DNA of 64,000 nucleotides from Chitinophagaceae bacterium (GCA_022843585.1 JALHNJ010000002.1:310001-374000); one strand, 5' to 3'. Counted from the first letter of the stretch, positions 10,001 through 18,371 are shown. Notes: generated from the sequence alone by a model not told the origin. Numbers and translations: made by a program.

Positions 10001-10261
10001 AGAAGCTGAAGTAATTGTCACCTCCTGTGTGGCCATGTCAATACCCGAAAACACAAGAATTTTTCCATTGGCCGGAACAGTAAGTGAATAAACACCCTCA
10101 TTGTTAGTAATAGTTCCGGCAGTAGTGCCTTTTACCGTAACAGAAATATTGATAAGCGGTAATCCCTTATCATCTGTTACTTTACCTGTAATAACACGCT
10201 GCGCCAGCAGTTGTAACGACAGGAATAATACCCCGAGAAGGAGTAAAAATGATTTTCTCAT
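7055..10261 (-). CDS. SusC/RagA family TonB-linked outer-membrane protein
   Basis: A 1068-residue outer-membrane importer. A signal peptide (cleavage after LLAQ, about residue 21) is followed by a carboxypeptidase-regulatory-like beta domain (about 22-100, VITGKVTDDKGLPLINISV), a TonB plug (about 110-230) with the SusC hallmark ALYGSRGANGVVMITTRKAKKG, and a long beta-barrel ending in INAGLSFNF with a terminal Phe. It transports a ligand bound by the downstream SusD-like lipoprotein, powered by TonB/ExbBD encoded elsewhere. Length is usual for SusC. Its substrate is not indicated by neighbours. Confidence 0.95.
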   Translation of the reverse strand: MRKSFLLLLGVLFLSLQLLAQRVITGKVTDDKGLPLINISVTVKGTTAGTITNNEGVYSLTVPANGKILVFSGIDMATQEVTITSASTYPVTLRMQEKSMDEVIVTAYGSNIKRSSFTGSAAQVSAKQLENRPISNALNALVGAAPGIQTTTPSGAPGSSPGIIIRGIGSYSLGSGPLYVVDGAIYDGGFSNINPDDIETITVLKDASTTALYGSRGANGVVMITTRKAKKGRQSLQFKVQTGFSNPAIERYSTTSANEYYPLAWESYRNGLVYGPSNIPIATASQIATGTLPRNAGGNQIYLGGQYQDIFQVLGKYNPYTVGNTEIVLPTGSLNPAASLLYGDDLNWLDQASRTGTRNEYGVLFGSGSEKSDFSASFNYLKEGGWGLRSDFSRFSGRINGNVTPTSWFKTGFNIAANRSKFNNAATGGIVNPFYFARYAAPIYPVYLHQPGTGAIVLDALGKPRFDYGNDNGYTRPFNSGRHSIAEHLMNRDNSLRDALSARTYGEITFTPWLKFTTNISLDVTNIETESYENPLVGDGFPSGRYSRGQSRETSHTFNQLINFNKKFGYHTLDVLLGHENYNNLTTGLGGMRIGQSFDDIYVYSNFITINSLTSSVTENRTEGYFSRVNYDFANKYLLSASIRRDGNSRFPRDIRWENFWSIGAAWKIDEEKFFNVSWIDMLKLRASYGYTGNAETGNYPYQPGYSIGFDDDTRPGVILTSLGSPQLTWETQKPFDLGLDFAFFKGRLSGTIEYFIRNSSGLIFNVPQPLQNGGTTGGAYSISQNIGSMTNKGVEIQLTGNVIRKKDFNWTVTFNGTSYQNKLTKMPEVTPVLTSVPFRREVGKSVYDFYTRTYYGVDPADGQALYLGAITYNPANSRLKDNGKGGFDTVTIDHNNARQSYIGKSSLPDWFGSLVNTISYKNFELGFVFTYQIGGYVYDGVYGSLMSTATAGQTYHTDIMKRWQKPGDITNVPRLDNTRTAQYGAVSTRFLTSATYLSLNNINVAYQIPARVLSKIGATAARLFISAENVRFFTKRKGMNVNGNFSGQTGDTYDAARVINAGLSFNF

Positions 10262-10473
10262 AAGTGAAACTGTTTTGATTGTAAATTAAAAAAAGCCTTA
10301 CCAATTAAATTAATGCTGCATCGCAAACAAAAACCAGCGTATTATTTCCGGTGTATAATATTTGGGAACCAGCGTAAACTGTAGTCAGTCCAAAAAGACA
10401 ACAGTTTGTTAATTTTTGCTGCACGAAAATAAGGAAGAAGTAACTATATGGTCAAAAAATATATGTATGGTAA

Positions 10474-10878
10474 TTAGTTGTTATAACAGGACTTATTTAT
10501 AATAAAGGTCCTCGCAAACGATTGATTTGGTTGATTTTGGTTAAAATGGGCTATTCCGTCGGATTTGGTGCCTTCCATATTTACATCCCCCACAACTATC
10601 TGAACGCCGGTCACCCTTCCTTCTGTATTCCGTTTGAACGTAGCTGTACCACCAAAGGCAACAATATCAAACACATCGGTCTGTGTTTTACGAAGTTCCG
10701 TATTACCCATTGCAGAGGTGGCAGATAATACTCCATTTTCAAGTACAACTGTTATTTCAGTAACAGGACTGCCTTCGGGAAAACTGTATTTGCCGGTATA
10801 ATGACTTAAAGAATCTGTTTGAGCCATTGCAGCATTAAAAGCAACAAATCCGATTACAAAAAGAAAAATTTTTTTCAT
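10474..10878 (-). CDS. Small secreted protein, DUF3471-like
   Basis: A 134-residue protein with a clear signal peptide (MKKIFLFVIGFVAFNAAMAQ). The mature part starts with LSHYTGKYSFPEGSPVTEITV, followed by short beta strands, resembling the beta domain often found after beta-lactamase-like domains (DUF3471 type). This assignment is by eye only. Encoded 42 bp upstream of the thiolase gene on the same strand. No active-site motif; role unknown. Confidence 0.65.
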   Translation of the reverse strand: MKKIFLFVIGFVAFNAAMAQTDSLSHYTGKYSFPEGSPVTEITVVLENGVLSATSAMGNTELRKTQTDVFDIVAFGGTATFKRNTEGRVTGVQIVVGDVNMEGTKSDGIAHFNQNQPNQSFARTFIINKSCYNN

Positions 10879-10920
10879 GGTTGATTATGTTTTTAAGTAA
10901 TAATAAACTTACGAATTGTT

Positions 10921-12114
10921 TTATGCCTGTTCAAAAATAATTGTTGCTCCTTGTCCTACGCCGACACACATTGTGGCAAGCCCATATTTAGATTCTGTTC
11001 TGCGCATTTCATGAAGCAATGTGGTGGAGATTCTTATTCCACTGCAACCAAGCGGATGGCCGATTGCAATGGCACCGCCATTTACATTCACTTTTGCTGC
11101 ATCAAGTTGCAATTCCTTTATACAGGCGATTGATTGTGATGCAAAGGCTTCATTTAATTCTACGAGATCAATATCTTTTATAGATAAGCCGGCTCTTTGT
11201 AATGCTTTGTTTGTTGCCGGCACCGGACCAATTCCCATTATGGCAGGGTCAACCCCCGCCACGGCCATTGATCTTATTTTCGCCAGCGGTGTTAATTCAT
11301 ATTTCTGCAATGCTGCTTCACTAACTAACAACATTGCAGCAGCACCATCATTGATACCAGATGAATTACCCGCAGTGACTGTTCCATCTTTGATAAACGC
11401 AGGTTTTAAAGATGACAATTTTTCCAATGAAGTTTCTCTTGGATGCTCATCATTTACTACCCAGTTGATAAGGCCTTTATTATTCATTTCTACAGCAGCT
11501 ATTTCATCTGTCCATTTATCAGCCGCTTTGGCAGCGAAATATTTTTGTTGAGAATCTAACGCAAATTCGTCTTGTTCAGCTCTGCTGATCTTCCATTGTG
11601 CTGCTACATTCTCAGCCGTCTCTCCCATTGTATAGGGATGATATAATGCCGATAAATTTTTATTGACGAAACGCCAGCCCATTGTTGTGTCAAACATTTC
11701 TTGTGATCGGCTAAATGCATCAGTGCTTTTTGCTACAACAAATGGAGCTCTTGTCATACTTTCTACACCGGCAGCAATTACTATTTCTGCATCGCCACAC
11801 ATTATTTGTCTTGCGCCATCCATAATAGCCTGCAAACCTGAGGCGCAAAGCCTGTTAACAGTATTACCTGCAACTGTTACCGGCAACCCAGCCAACAAAG
11901 CTGCCATTCTTGCTACGTTTCTATTATCCTCGCCGGCCTGGTTAGCAGCACCAGCAATTACATCTTCTATTGCATTAACATTAACAGAAGTATTGCGTTG
12001 CAACAATGCTTTAATAATATAAGCCAATAAATCGTCTGGCCGAATAGTACTCAAAGCACCACTATACTTGCCTATAGGCGTTCTTACCGCATCAACTATG
12101 TAAACTGTATTCAT
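10921..12114 (-). CDS. Acetyl-CoA C-acyltransferase (thiolase)
   Basis: A 397-residue thiolase condensing or cleaving acyl-CoA/acetyl-CoA. The nucleophile is Cys90 (NRLCASGLQA); the general base His353 lies in GHPLGCSG and the second cysteine is Cys383 (ATMCVGVGQG). The NEAFA motif is also present. Length and motifs fit acetyl-CoA acetyltransferase, beta-ketoadipyl-CoA thiolase or FadA-type enzymes, and sequence by eye does not separate these. No other beta-oxidation genes are adjacent. It is divergent from rlmN with only 76 bp between starts; the minus strand carries a TATCTTG box in that gap. Confidence 0.93.
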   Translation of the reverse strand: MNTVYIVDAVRTPIGKYSGALSTIRPDDLLAYIIKALLQRNTSVNVNAIEDVIAGAANQAGEDNRNVARMAALLAGLPVTVAGNTVNRLCASGLQAIMDGARQIMCGDAEIVIAAGVESMTRAPFVVAKSTDAFSRSQEMFDTTMGWRFVNKNLSALYHPYTMGETAENVAAQWKISRAEQDEFALDSQQKYFAAKAADKWTDEIAAVEMNNKGLINWVVNDEHPRETSLEKLSSLKPAFIKDGTVTAGNSSGINDGAAAMLLVSEAALQKYELTPLAKIRSMAVAGVDPAIMGIGPVPATNKALQRAGLSIKDIDLVELNEAFASQSIACIKELQLDAAKVNVNGGAIAIGHPLGCSGIRISTTLLHEMRRTESKYGLATMCVGVGQGATIIFEQA

Positions 12115-12178
12115 AATATATTAATAGTAGCTGCAAGATAATTGATTCGTTATTGCCTTTACAGGGGCAGCTGTTTAT

Positions 12179-12186
12179 TATCTTTG
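12179..12186 (+). promoter_or_regulatory. -7 box of rlmN, near-leaderless
   Basis: TATCTTTG ends 4 nt before the rlmN ATG at 12191. A TTG at 12153-12155 lies 23 nt upstream and could be the -33 element. Confidence 0.65.
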
Positions 12187-12190
12187 CCGC

Positions 12191-13237
12191 ATGGCAAAAA
12201 ATACCATCCGGAATATACGAACGCTTAACCTGGAAGAATTAGAAACCTATTTTGAAGAAATGGGGGAGAAAAAATTCCGGGCAAAGCAGGTGTATGAATG
12301 GCTTTGGCTGAAACCGGTTCAACATTTTGATGGTATGACGAATATCTCAAAAGCTATTCGCCAGAAATTGGCCACTGATTTTACTTTGCCAGGACTAACC
12401 GTTGATACAGTACAACATTCTGAAGACGGAACTATCAAAACCCGGTTTAAAACGCATGACGGACATTTTGTAGAAGGTGTTTTAATTCCCACCACTTCCC
12501 GTTTTACGGTTTGTGTGTCTTCGCAAATTGGCTGTTCACTGAGTTGTAAGTTTTGCGCTACCGGTTATATGGACAGAAAAAGAAATTTGGAGTTTGATGA
12601 GATATACGATCAGGTGGCTATTATTAATGAACAATGTGAAAAAGAGAATGGGAAAAAATTGAGCAATATTGTTTTTATGGGAATGGGTGAGCCTTTGCTG
12701 AACTATAAAAATGTATTGAAGGCAATTGAAAGAATTACATCTCCACACGGAATGGGTATGAGTCCACGTCGCATTACGGTATCTACAGCCGGTGTTGCAA
12801 AAGGCATTCGCCAATTGGGTGATGATAAAGTAAAATTCAAATTGGCTTTATCGCTGCATGCAGCTAATGATGCGAAGCGACATGAGATAATGCCTATTAA
12901 TGACACCAACAATATTCAATCGCTGATTGATGCGCTGAACTATTTTTATAAGCAAACAGAAAATGAAATAACTTTTGAATACATTTTATTCAAAGATTTT
13001 AATGACTCGTTGAAAGATGCAGATGAGTTGATCAAACTATACCGCCAGGTTCCTGCGGATCTTATTAATATTATAGAATACAACCCAATTGATTTAGCAA
13101 AGTTTCAAAAGCCGCAAGAAGAAAAAGTACAAGCTTTTATGGATTATCTTGGCAAACACCGGGTGAATGCCCGTCTTCGCAGAAGCCGAGGAAAAGATAT
13201 TGATGCAGCTTGTGGACAGTTGGCAAATAAGAATTAG
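12191..13237 (+). CDS. rlmN: 23S rRNA A2503 / tRNA A37 methyltransferase RlmN
   Basis: A 348-residue radical-SAM enzyme making 2-methyladenosine in 23S rRNA and some tRNAs. The [4Fe-4S]/SAM motif CX3CX2C is Cys115-Cys119-Cys122 (GCSLSCKFC). The two methyl-transfer cysteines of the family are present at Cys108 and Cys341 (AACGQL). The spacing of Cys108 to the cluster, seven residues, matches E. coli RlmN. The N-terminal accessory domain (about 1-85) and full length are intact. Its promoter box abuts the start codon. Confidence 0.96.
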   Translation: MAKNTIRNIRTLNLEELETYFEEMGEKKFRAKQVYEWLWLKPVQHFDGMTNISKAIRQKLATDFTLPGLTVDTVQHSEDGTIKTRFKTHDGHFVEGVLIPTTSRFTVCVSSQIGCSLSCKFCATGYMDRKRNLEFDEIYDQVAIINEQCEKENGKKLSNIVFMGMGEPLLNYKNVLKAIERITSPHGMGMSPRRITVSTAGVAKGIRQLGDDKVKFKLALSLHAANDAKRHEIMPINDTNNIQSLIDALNYFYKQTENEITFEYILFKDFNDSLKDADELIKLYRQVPADLINIIEYNPIDLAKFQKPQEEKVQAFMDYLGKHRVNARLRRSRGKDIDAACGQLANKN

Positions 13238-13245
13238 CCGCCCAA

Positions 13246-13260
13246 CCCTCCTAAGGAGGG
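13246..13260. repeat. CCCTCCT palindrome downstream of rlmN
   Basis: CCCTCCT-A-AGGAGGG is a perfect dyad with a one-base centre, 9 bp after the rlmN stop. It may act as a weak transcript end or be a small dispersed palindromic element; no U-run follows. Confidence 0.5.
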
Positions 13261-13364
13261 CTTTAACCTCCGATTATTTAAACTTCACTTGACTTAGCAG
13301 AGATATGGTCTCACCATTTAAGAGTTTATCCTTTCCATAATGATATTTGCAAAAGGTGAATAGA

Positions 13365-13465
13365 ACCTGCCTGTCGGCAGACAGGTTAACAAACTATGAA
13401 GTGTGCGACGTCTCGCCTCAGGCGAGAACGATCATAGTAGTAACCTGCCTGCCGGCAGGCAGGTG
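13365..13465. repeat. Cluster of three GC-rich palindromes
   Basis: The 415-bp gap between rlmN and the Spy-like gene holds three dyads within 101 bp. They are an imperfect 24-mer at 13365-13388 (AACCTGCCTGTC then GGCAGACAGGTT), TCTCGCCT-C-AGGCGAGA at 13412-13428, and a perfect 22-bp palindrome at 13444-13465 (ACCTGCCTGCC plus its complement). They are much more GC-rich than the surroundings. The first is repeated at 16205-16226. This looks like a REP-type dispersed intergenic element. The rest of the gap shows nothing I can name. Confidence 0.75.
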
Positions 13466-13661
13466 CAGCTTGTTAAATAATTTTTTCATGCAACGCCTAT
13501 AATGAATCCGCTTATAATCGATTTCAGCCCTTTACGAAGAAATTCATACTTCGGTTAAACCTAAACAACAATTATAGGTCTGTAGTACGTTAAAAAATTA
13601 TAACAAATGCTGCCGTAGGTTAAGGTGAATATGCAGCGTCTAAAAACAAAAAATGATAACC

Positions 13662-14312
13662 ATGAAGAAATTAATCTTATCCGCCTTGATCGTGTCAATG
13701 GCAATTGGTGTACAAGCACAGGAAATCAAAGAAAGAAAATCAGAAAGACCTCAACGTCATGAAAAACATCCCGGTAAAAAAGGACATCATGATGCAATGA
13801 AGCAATTGAATCTTACAGAAGATCAAAAAGCAAAGTTCAAAACGCAGAATGAAAACTTGCGAATGCAAATGAGTGAGTTAAAAAAGAATGATGGTATTAC
13901 CGTTAAAGAATCGAAAGAGAAGATGGCGGCTATCCGCAAAGATCATAAAGAAAAAACGCAAGCTATTCTTACTACAGAACAGAAAGCGCAGTTAGAAAAA
14001 TCTAGAACTGAAGGCAAAGCTAAATTTGAAGCGATGTCAAAAGAAAGGAATGCTAAAATGAAAGCCAATCTTGGATTAACTGATGAGCAGTCTGCAAATA
14101 TGCAAAAGAATAGAACTGAAATGTCTACTAAAATGAAAGCATTGCGTGAAGACAAATCTTTAAGTGACGGACAACGTAAGGAAAAAGTAAAAGAGTTGAT
14201 GAAGCAGCAAAAAGAAAATATGAAATCAATTCTTACGGAAGAGCAGTTGCAGAAAATGAAAGAAGGTAAAGGACAACGTTTTGATAGAAAAGGGAAAAAG
14301 ACAACTATATAA
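13662..14312 (+). CDS. Spy/CpxP-like LTxxQ periplasmic protein
   Basis: A 216-residue, very basic, helical protein with a signal peptide (MKKLILSALIVSMAIGVQAQ). Four LTxxQ-type motifs occur in the mature part (LTEDQ, LTTEQ, LTDEQ, LTEEQ), each opening a charged helix, as in the Spy/CpxP/CnrX superfamily of periplasmic chaperones and metal or envelope-stress sensors. The protein seems to be two copies of a two-motif unit. I prefer the ATG at 13662 because it gives a normal signal peptide; an in-frame ATG at 13653 adds three residues. No partner two-component system is adjacent. Confidence 0.8.
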   Translation: MKKLILSALIVSMAIGVQAQEIKERKSERPQRHEKHPGKKGHHDAMKQLNLTEDQKAKFKTQNENLRMQMSELKKNDGITVKESKEKMAAIRKDHKEKTQAILTTEQKAQLEKSRTEGKAKFEAMSKERNAKMKANLGLTDEQSANMQKNRTEMSTKMKALREDKSLSDGQRKEKVKELMKQQKENMKSILTEEQLQKMKEGKGQRFDRKGKKTTI

Positions 14313-14334
14313 AAGTATTGCAGAAGAGAACCAG

Positions 14335-14364
14335 CCCGTTTCGATTACATCGAGACGGGTTTTT
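14335..14364 (+). terminator. Intrinsic terminator after the Spy-like gene
   Basis: Arms CCCGTTTCGAT (14335-14345) and ATCGAGACGGG (14349-14359) pair with one G-U, loop TAC, followed by TTTTT. Confidence 0.9.
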
Positions 14365-14428
14365 ATTTTCAAGGTTACACTGTTTTAGAAATGGACAACC
14401 TCAAAAACTTCACTAAAATTTGATTTCT

Positions 14429-14436
14429 TATATTTG
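14429..14436 (+). promoter_or_regulatory. -7 box upstream of the RluB-type gene
   Basis: TATATTTG matches TAnnTTTG; it lies 37 nt before the ATG at 14474, giving a leader of about 30 nt. Confidence 0.55.
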
Positions 14437-14473
14437 CGCCTCACTACTGTTGTAAAACAGCAAACTACTACAC

Positions 14474-15421
14474 ATGAAAAAGAAAGCCAGTCATTTCGAC
14501 AAGTTTAAGCCGAAGAAGAGTAACGCCGCAATCAAAGAACAATTCAAGCAGGAAAAAAGAAAATTCAAGAAAGAAAAAGAGGAGTTTTTTGAGAAAAGGA
14601 AGGCGGAAACAAGAGCTCAGCAATCTGGACTGAGAAGTAGAGGTGCAGTTGTAAGTACAACTCCTACACCAATAACGCATACTCGTCCGCAACCCACAAC
14701 GCAAATGCCGCTGAATAAATATATTGCCCATGCAGGAATTTGTGGCCGCCGAGAAGCTGCCGAAATGGTAAAAAAAGGATTGGTGAAAGTAAATGGCAAA
14801 GTTGTTATAGAACCTGGACATAAAGTATTGCCAACGGATGATATTATTGTAAATAACAAGAAAACATTTCTGGCAAAGAACCTGGTTTATATTCTGCTCA
14901 ACAAACCAAAAGATTATATTACTACTACTGATGATCCACAAAACAGAAAAACTGTTTTAGATATTATCGGGAAAGCCACTACAGAAAGAGTGTATCCCGT
15001 TGGAAGACTTGATAGAAATACCTCTGGTGTTTTATTGCTTACCAATGATGGTGAATTGGCGCAAAAATTAACACACCCAAGTAACGAGATAAAAAAGGTT
15101 TATCATGTTACGCTAGATAAAGAATTAACAAAAAAAGATTTTGACAAAATATTAAGTGGTGTAAAATTAGAAGATGGTCCTGCCAGTGTGGATGTATTGG
15201 CCTATGCTGACATGAAAGACAAAACACAGGTAGGTGTAGAAATTCATAGTGGACGCAATCGTATTGTTCGCAGAATATTTGAAAGTCTTGGATATGATGT
15301 AAAAGGACTTGATAGAGTAATTTTTGCTGGATTGACGAAGAAAAATATTGAAAGAGGTAAGTTTCGTTTTTTGAGTGAGAAGGAAGTGAGGGATTTGAAG
15401 CATTTTGGAAAAGGTAAATAG
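14474..15421 (+). CDS. Pseudouridine synthase, RsuA/RluB family
   Basis: A 315-residue rRNA pseudouridine synthase. Order: a highly basic, low-complexity extension (1-76, rich in Lys/Glu/Arg), an S4 RNA-binding domain (about 78-125, MPLNKYIAHAGICGRREAAE), then the RsuA/RluB/RluE/RluF catalytic domain with the PVGRLDRNTSGVLLLTNDG motif and catalytic Asp180. The S4 plus RLDRNTSG form is that of RluB/RluF; the exact uridine cannot be assigned. The long basic extension is typical of Bacteroidota members. It lies 43 bp before a second, RluA-type synthase. Confidence 0.93.
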   Translation: MKKKASHFDKFKPKKSNAAIKEQFKQEKRKFKKEKEEFFEKRKAETRAQQSGLRSRGAVVSTTPTPITHTRPQPTTQMPLNKYIAHAGICGRREAAEMVKKGLVKVNGKVVIEPGHKVLPTDDIIVNNKKTFLAKNLVYILLNKPKDYITTTDDPQNRKTVLDIIGKATTERVYPVGRLDRNTSGVLLLTNDGELAQKLTHPSNEIKKVYHVTLDKELTKKDFDKILSGVKLEDGPASVDVLAYADMKDKTQVGVEIHSGRNRIVRRIFESLGYDVKGLDRVIFAGLTKKNIERGKFRFLSEKEVRDLKHFGKGK

Positions 15422-15464
15422 ACCGGTGATTACATTGATTTATATGATTAACACTGATTATTAG

Positions 15465-16193
15465 ATGAAACTTTCGGAATTGATAATTTTTGAGAATGAT
15501 GATTTTGTTGCGTTGAATAAACCATCTGGCTTATTATCTATTCCCGACAGAGAAGGAGAAGAAGTTTCATTGAAGAGTTTATTACAGGAAAAATATTCGC
15601 AAATTTTTACGGTACACCGGCTTGACAGAGATACAAGTGGCTTAATTGTCTTTGCAAAGAATGAAGCCACTCACAAACATCTTTCACAACAATTTGAGGG
15701 ACGATTAACAAAGAAAATTTATGCAGGGCTGGTTCTTGGTTCGCCGGCGGAAACAAAAGGAAGTATAAATCTGCCACTCGCAGAAAATATGGTGCAGCGG
15801 GGTGTTATGATCGTAAACCGTCGTGGCAAGGAATCATTAACTGATTATGAGGTGATGGAAGATTTTGGATTGTATTCTTGGATGCGGTTCCAAATTCATA
15901 CGGGACGAACACACCAGATACGGGTGCATATGAAAGAGATCGATCATCCTATAGTTTGTGATGAAGTGTATGGCGATGGTAAACCAGTTTTACTTTCTTC
16001 TTTGAAAAAGAAAAAATTTAAATTGGGTAAAGATGTGTTGGAAGAACGACCGTTGATGTCACGACTTGCTTTACATGCTTATCAACTAACTTTTACTACA
16101 CTACAAGGTGATCAAAAAGAATTGACTGCTGAATTCCCGAAAGATCTAAAAGCAACAATACAGCAATTGCAGAAATGGGTGAAGAAGAAATAG
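15465..16193 (+). CDS. RluA-family pseudouridine synthase without S4 domain
   Basis: A 242-residue enzyme with the RluA signature HRLDRDTSGLIVFAK (catalytic Asp54) and the HTGRTHQIRVHM motif near residue 145. It lacks an N-terminal S4 domain, as in the RluA/TruC group that modifies rRNA or tRNA. It follows the RluB-type gene on the same strand and may be co-expressed. The target uridine is unknown. Confidence 0.92.
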   Translation: MKLSELIIFENDDFVALNKPSGLLSIPDREGEEVSLKSLLQEKYSQIFTVHRLDRDTSGLIVFAKNEATHKHLSQQFEGRLTKKIYAGLVLGSPAETKGSINLPLAENMVQRGVMIVNRRGKESLTDYEVMEDFGLYSWMRFQIHTGRTHQIRVHMKEIDHPIVCDEVYGDGKPVLLSSLKKKKFKLGKDVLEERPLMSRLALHAYQLTFTTLQGDQKELTAEFPKDLKATIQQLQKWVKKK

Positions 16194-16204
16194 TTTTTCA
16201 AGCA

Positions 16205-16226
16205 AACCTGCCTGTCGGCAGACAGG
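16205..16226. repeat. Copy of the CCTGCCTG palindromic repeat
   Basis: These 22 bases are identical to 13365-13386 in the rlmN-Spy gap. The element sits in the 83-bp gap between convergent genes and may also help end transcription. Confidence 0.75.
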
Positions 16227-16276
16227 GCCACAAAGGAGCAACGACGTAAAGAAATACAGAAGGCAATTATGGTTTT

Positions 16277-17449
16277 CTAACTCTTATCTAACGCCTGCAA
16301 AATATCATTCAGTATATCTTCAGGATGTTCTAATCCAACGGAAATGCGGATCAAACCCGGTGTAATTCCAACTGCATTTCTTTCTTCTTCAGTTAATTTA
16401 GAATGGGTGGTAGATGCAGGATGAGAAGCAATGCTCCTGCTATCTCCAAGATTATTTGTCATGGATAACATTTGCAACGCATTCAAAAATTTTCTTCCGC
16501 TTTCAACACCTCCTTTCAATTCAAAAGTTACAATTCCCCCGCCATTGCTCATTTGCTTTTTTGCAATTGCATATTGCGGATGCGTTTCCAGGAAAGGATA
16601 TTTTACACTATTTATTTGCGGATGCGATTGCAATGAGGTGGCTAATTTTAATGCTGTATCTGCATGCCTATCCATCCGAACAAATAATGTTTCCAAACTT
16701 TTCGTCAATACCCATGCATTAAAAGGGCTCATGGAGGGACCGGTATTACGAATGAACAAAAACAATTGTTTAATTAATTCTTTTCTGCCAACTACTACTC
16801 CACCTAATACTCTTCCTTGTCCGTCAATAAATTTTGTTGCGGAATGTAAAACCAGATCAGCACCGTATTGAATAGGTTGTTGTACCGCTGGAGTAGCAAA
16901 GCAATTATCAACTACCAATAAAATATTATGCTGCTTGCAAATCTTTGAAACAACTTCAATATCAATAATATCTAAACCCGGATTGCTTGGTGTTTCAACA
17001 TATAGTATTTTAGTGTTGGGCTTTATCAACCCTTCAATACTATCAGGTTTATTCATATCAAAGTAAGAAGATTCAATCCCCCACTTTGGTAAATATTTGG
17101 TGAGTATCGTATGTGTAGAACCAAATACTGCTGATGCAGAAATGATATGATCTCCTTTGCTTAAGAATGTCATAAAGGTTCCGAAAATTGCAGCCATGCC
17201 TGTTGCAGTTGCAATGCCATCTTCTGCTCCTTCTAATGCGGCAATTTTATTTATGAATTCATCGACTGTTGGGTTAGAAAACCTTGAATAAATATTTACA
17301 TCCAATTCATCATCAGCAAATGCATCTGCCATGTCTTCTGCAGATTCGTAGGTGAAACTACTGGTAAGAAATAAAGGAGTTGAATGTTCTTTTTGGCTTG
17401 TCTTTTCTGTTTGAAGACGAATTGCTTTTGTTTCGGGCCGCTGTGACAT
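16277..17449 (-). CDS. metZ: O-succinylhomoserine sulfhydrylase / Cys-Met metabolism PLP enzyme
   Basis: A 390-residue PLP-dependent enzyme of the Cys/Met metabolism family. The PLP-binding lysine is Lys206 in HSATKFIDGQGRVLGG, the form typical of MetZ, which makes homocysteine directly from O-succinylhomoserine and sulfide. Other marks are YSRFSNPTVDEF near residue 54 and the cofactor-ring segment ETPSNPGLDI (152-161). Cystathionine gamma-synthase is the main alternative. Placed at the edge of the sulfate-assimilation island it would consume the sulfide produced there. Its promoter lacks the palindrome found upstream of the cys genes. Confidence 0.88.
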   Translation of the reverse strand: MSQRPETKAIRLQTEKTSQKEHSTPLFLTSSFTYESAEDMADAFADDELDVNIYSRFSNPTVDEFINKIAALEGAEDGIATATGMAAIFGTFMTFLSKGDHIISASAVFGSTHTILTKYLPKWGIESSYFDMNKPDSIEGLIKPNTKILYVETPSNPGLDIIDIEVVSKICKQHNILLVVDNCFATPAVQQPIQYGADLVLHSATKFIDGQGRVLGGVVVGRKELIKQLFLFIRNTGPSMSPFNAWVLTKSLETLFVRMDRHADTALKLATSLQSHPQINSVKYPFLETHPQYAIAKKQMSNGGGIVTFELKGGVESGRKFLNALQMLSMTNNLGDSRSIASHPASTTHSKLTEEERNAVGITPGLIRISVGLEHPEDILNDILQALDKS

Positions 17450-17470
17450 TATTTTAAGTTAATTGGACAG

Positions 17471-17478
17471 CAAAGATA
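17471..17478 (-). promoter_or_regulatory. -7 box of metZ
   Basis: On the minus strand this reads TATCTTTG, matching TAnnTTTG, 21 nt before the metZ ATG. No well-spaced -33 element is clear. Confidence 0.55.
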
Positions 17479-17594
17479 CAATGCCGCCACTATGAAACTG
17501 TAAAGAAAATCAATGACTAACATACGTTTGCGTAACTTCACGACAAAAAAAAATTGAAATAAATCACATTAAAAATATTCTCTCCTTAATTATT

Positions 17595-18365
17595 TTATTG
17601 CTTCTTCCTTAGATCAAGATTGTGAAAATAGAATAGCCTTACTATATGATTATTCCTGTACCGGTTACCTACCGCTAATTGTTGAAACAGGTTCATATAC
17701 CCAAATTGCAAATTATCATGTGTATTGATATGGTAGTTAAACCCAAGGAAAAAACGATTTTGATCAAAATAATTATTGATGATCTGCTTTCCAAAATTTA
17801 CATGTACTTCATCATTTACCACAAAAGAAAGTGTGTTAGGTTGAAATCTTTTTTTACTCAATGGAAACTGAGCAAAAAAATTATATCTGATTTTAAAATT
17901 GAAATTATATCCCTCTGCCAGCTCATCATCATTTAAAATTTTTTGGCGAAACCGCTGTTCAAACCGAAACCATTGCATCATCCGGAGTTTGGGAAATTTT
18001 GTGTGCCATTGTAGCTGTTGCCAGGGCCGATGTTCAGGTTGCGAAATATTTTTATGATTTTCCGCAGGGAAATGATTGATATAGGCATATCCCGCAGTAA
18101 GCTTTGCCTCATCAGTTAAATAATACGTCAACCCCAACCGAACAATTGCCTGCGAAAAATTAGTAAAGAAATCTTCCTTCGTTCTTAAATGTGCATCAGC
18201 CCATATTCCCCATTTGCTACTGAACCGGGTCTGGTTAAAATATCCCGCCCATACCTGGTTTATATTGGTAATTTGTTTTATTTGTGCTGAAGCAGTGGAA
18301 GGCAAGAGTATAATTATCGATATACTAATCAAAAATTTTCTTATAGAAAAAAAACAAGTAAACAT
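17595..18365 (-). CDS. DUF2490-type outer-membrane beta-barrel protein
   Basis: A 256-residue protein with a signal peptide (hydrophobic 12-28, ending TASAQ). The mature part is made of alternating aromatic strands such as WGIWADAHLRTKEDF and AIVRLGLTYYLTDEAKLTAGYAY, with a long central RFEQRFRQK strand, as in DUF2490 proteins thought to be small beta-barrels. No enzymatic motif. It starts 6 bp after a 92-residue carboxypeptidase-like domain gene and is probably co-transcribed with it. Function unknown. Confidence 0.75.
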   Translation of the reverse strand: MFTCFFSIRKFLISISIIILLPSTASAQIKQITNINQVWAGYFNQTRFSSKWGIWADAHLRTKEDFFTNFSQAIVRLGLTYYLTDEAKLTAGYAYINHFPAENHKNISQPEHRPWQQLQWHTKFPKLRMMQWFRFEQRFRQKILNDDELAEGYNFNFKIRYNFFAQFPLSKKRFQPNTLSFVVNDEVHVNFGKQIINNYFDQNRFFLGFNYHINTHDNLQFGYMNLFQQLAVGNRYRNNHIVRLFYFHNLDLRKKQ

Positions 18366-18371
18366 GCAGTA

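Noticed and set aside
17450-17594. SAM or other riboswitch upstream of metZ
   Set aside because: The box TATCTTTG leaves a leader of only about 15 nt, too short for any known riboswitch.
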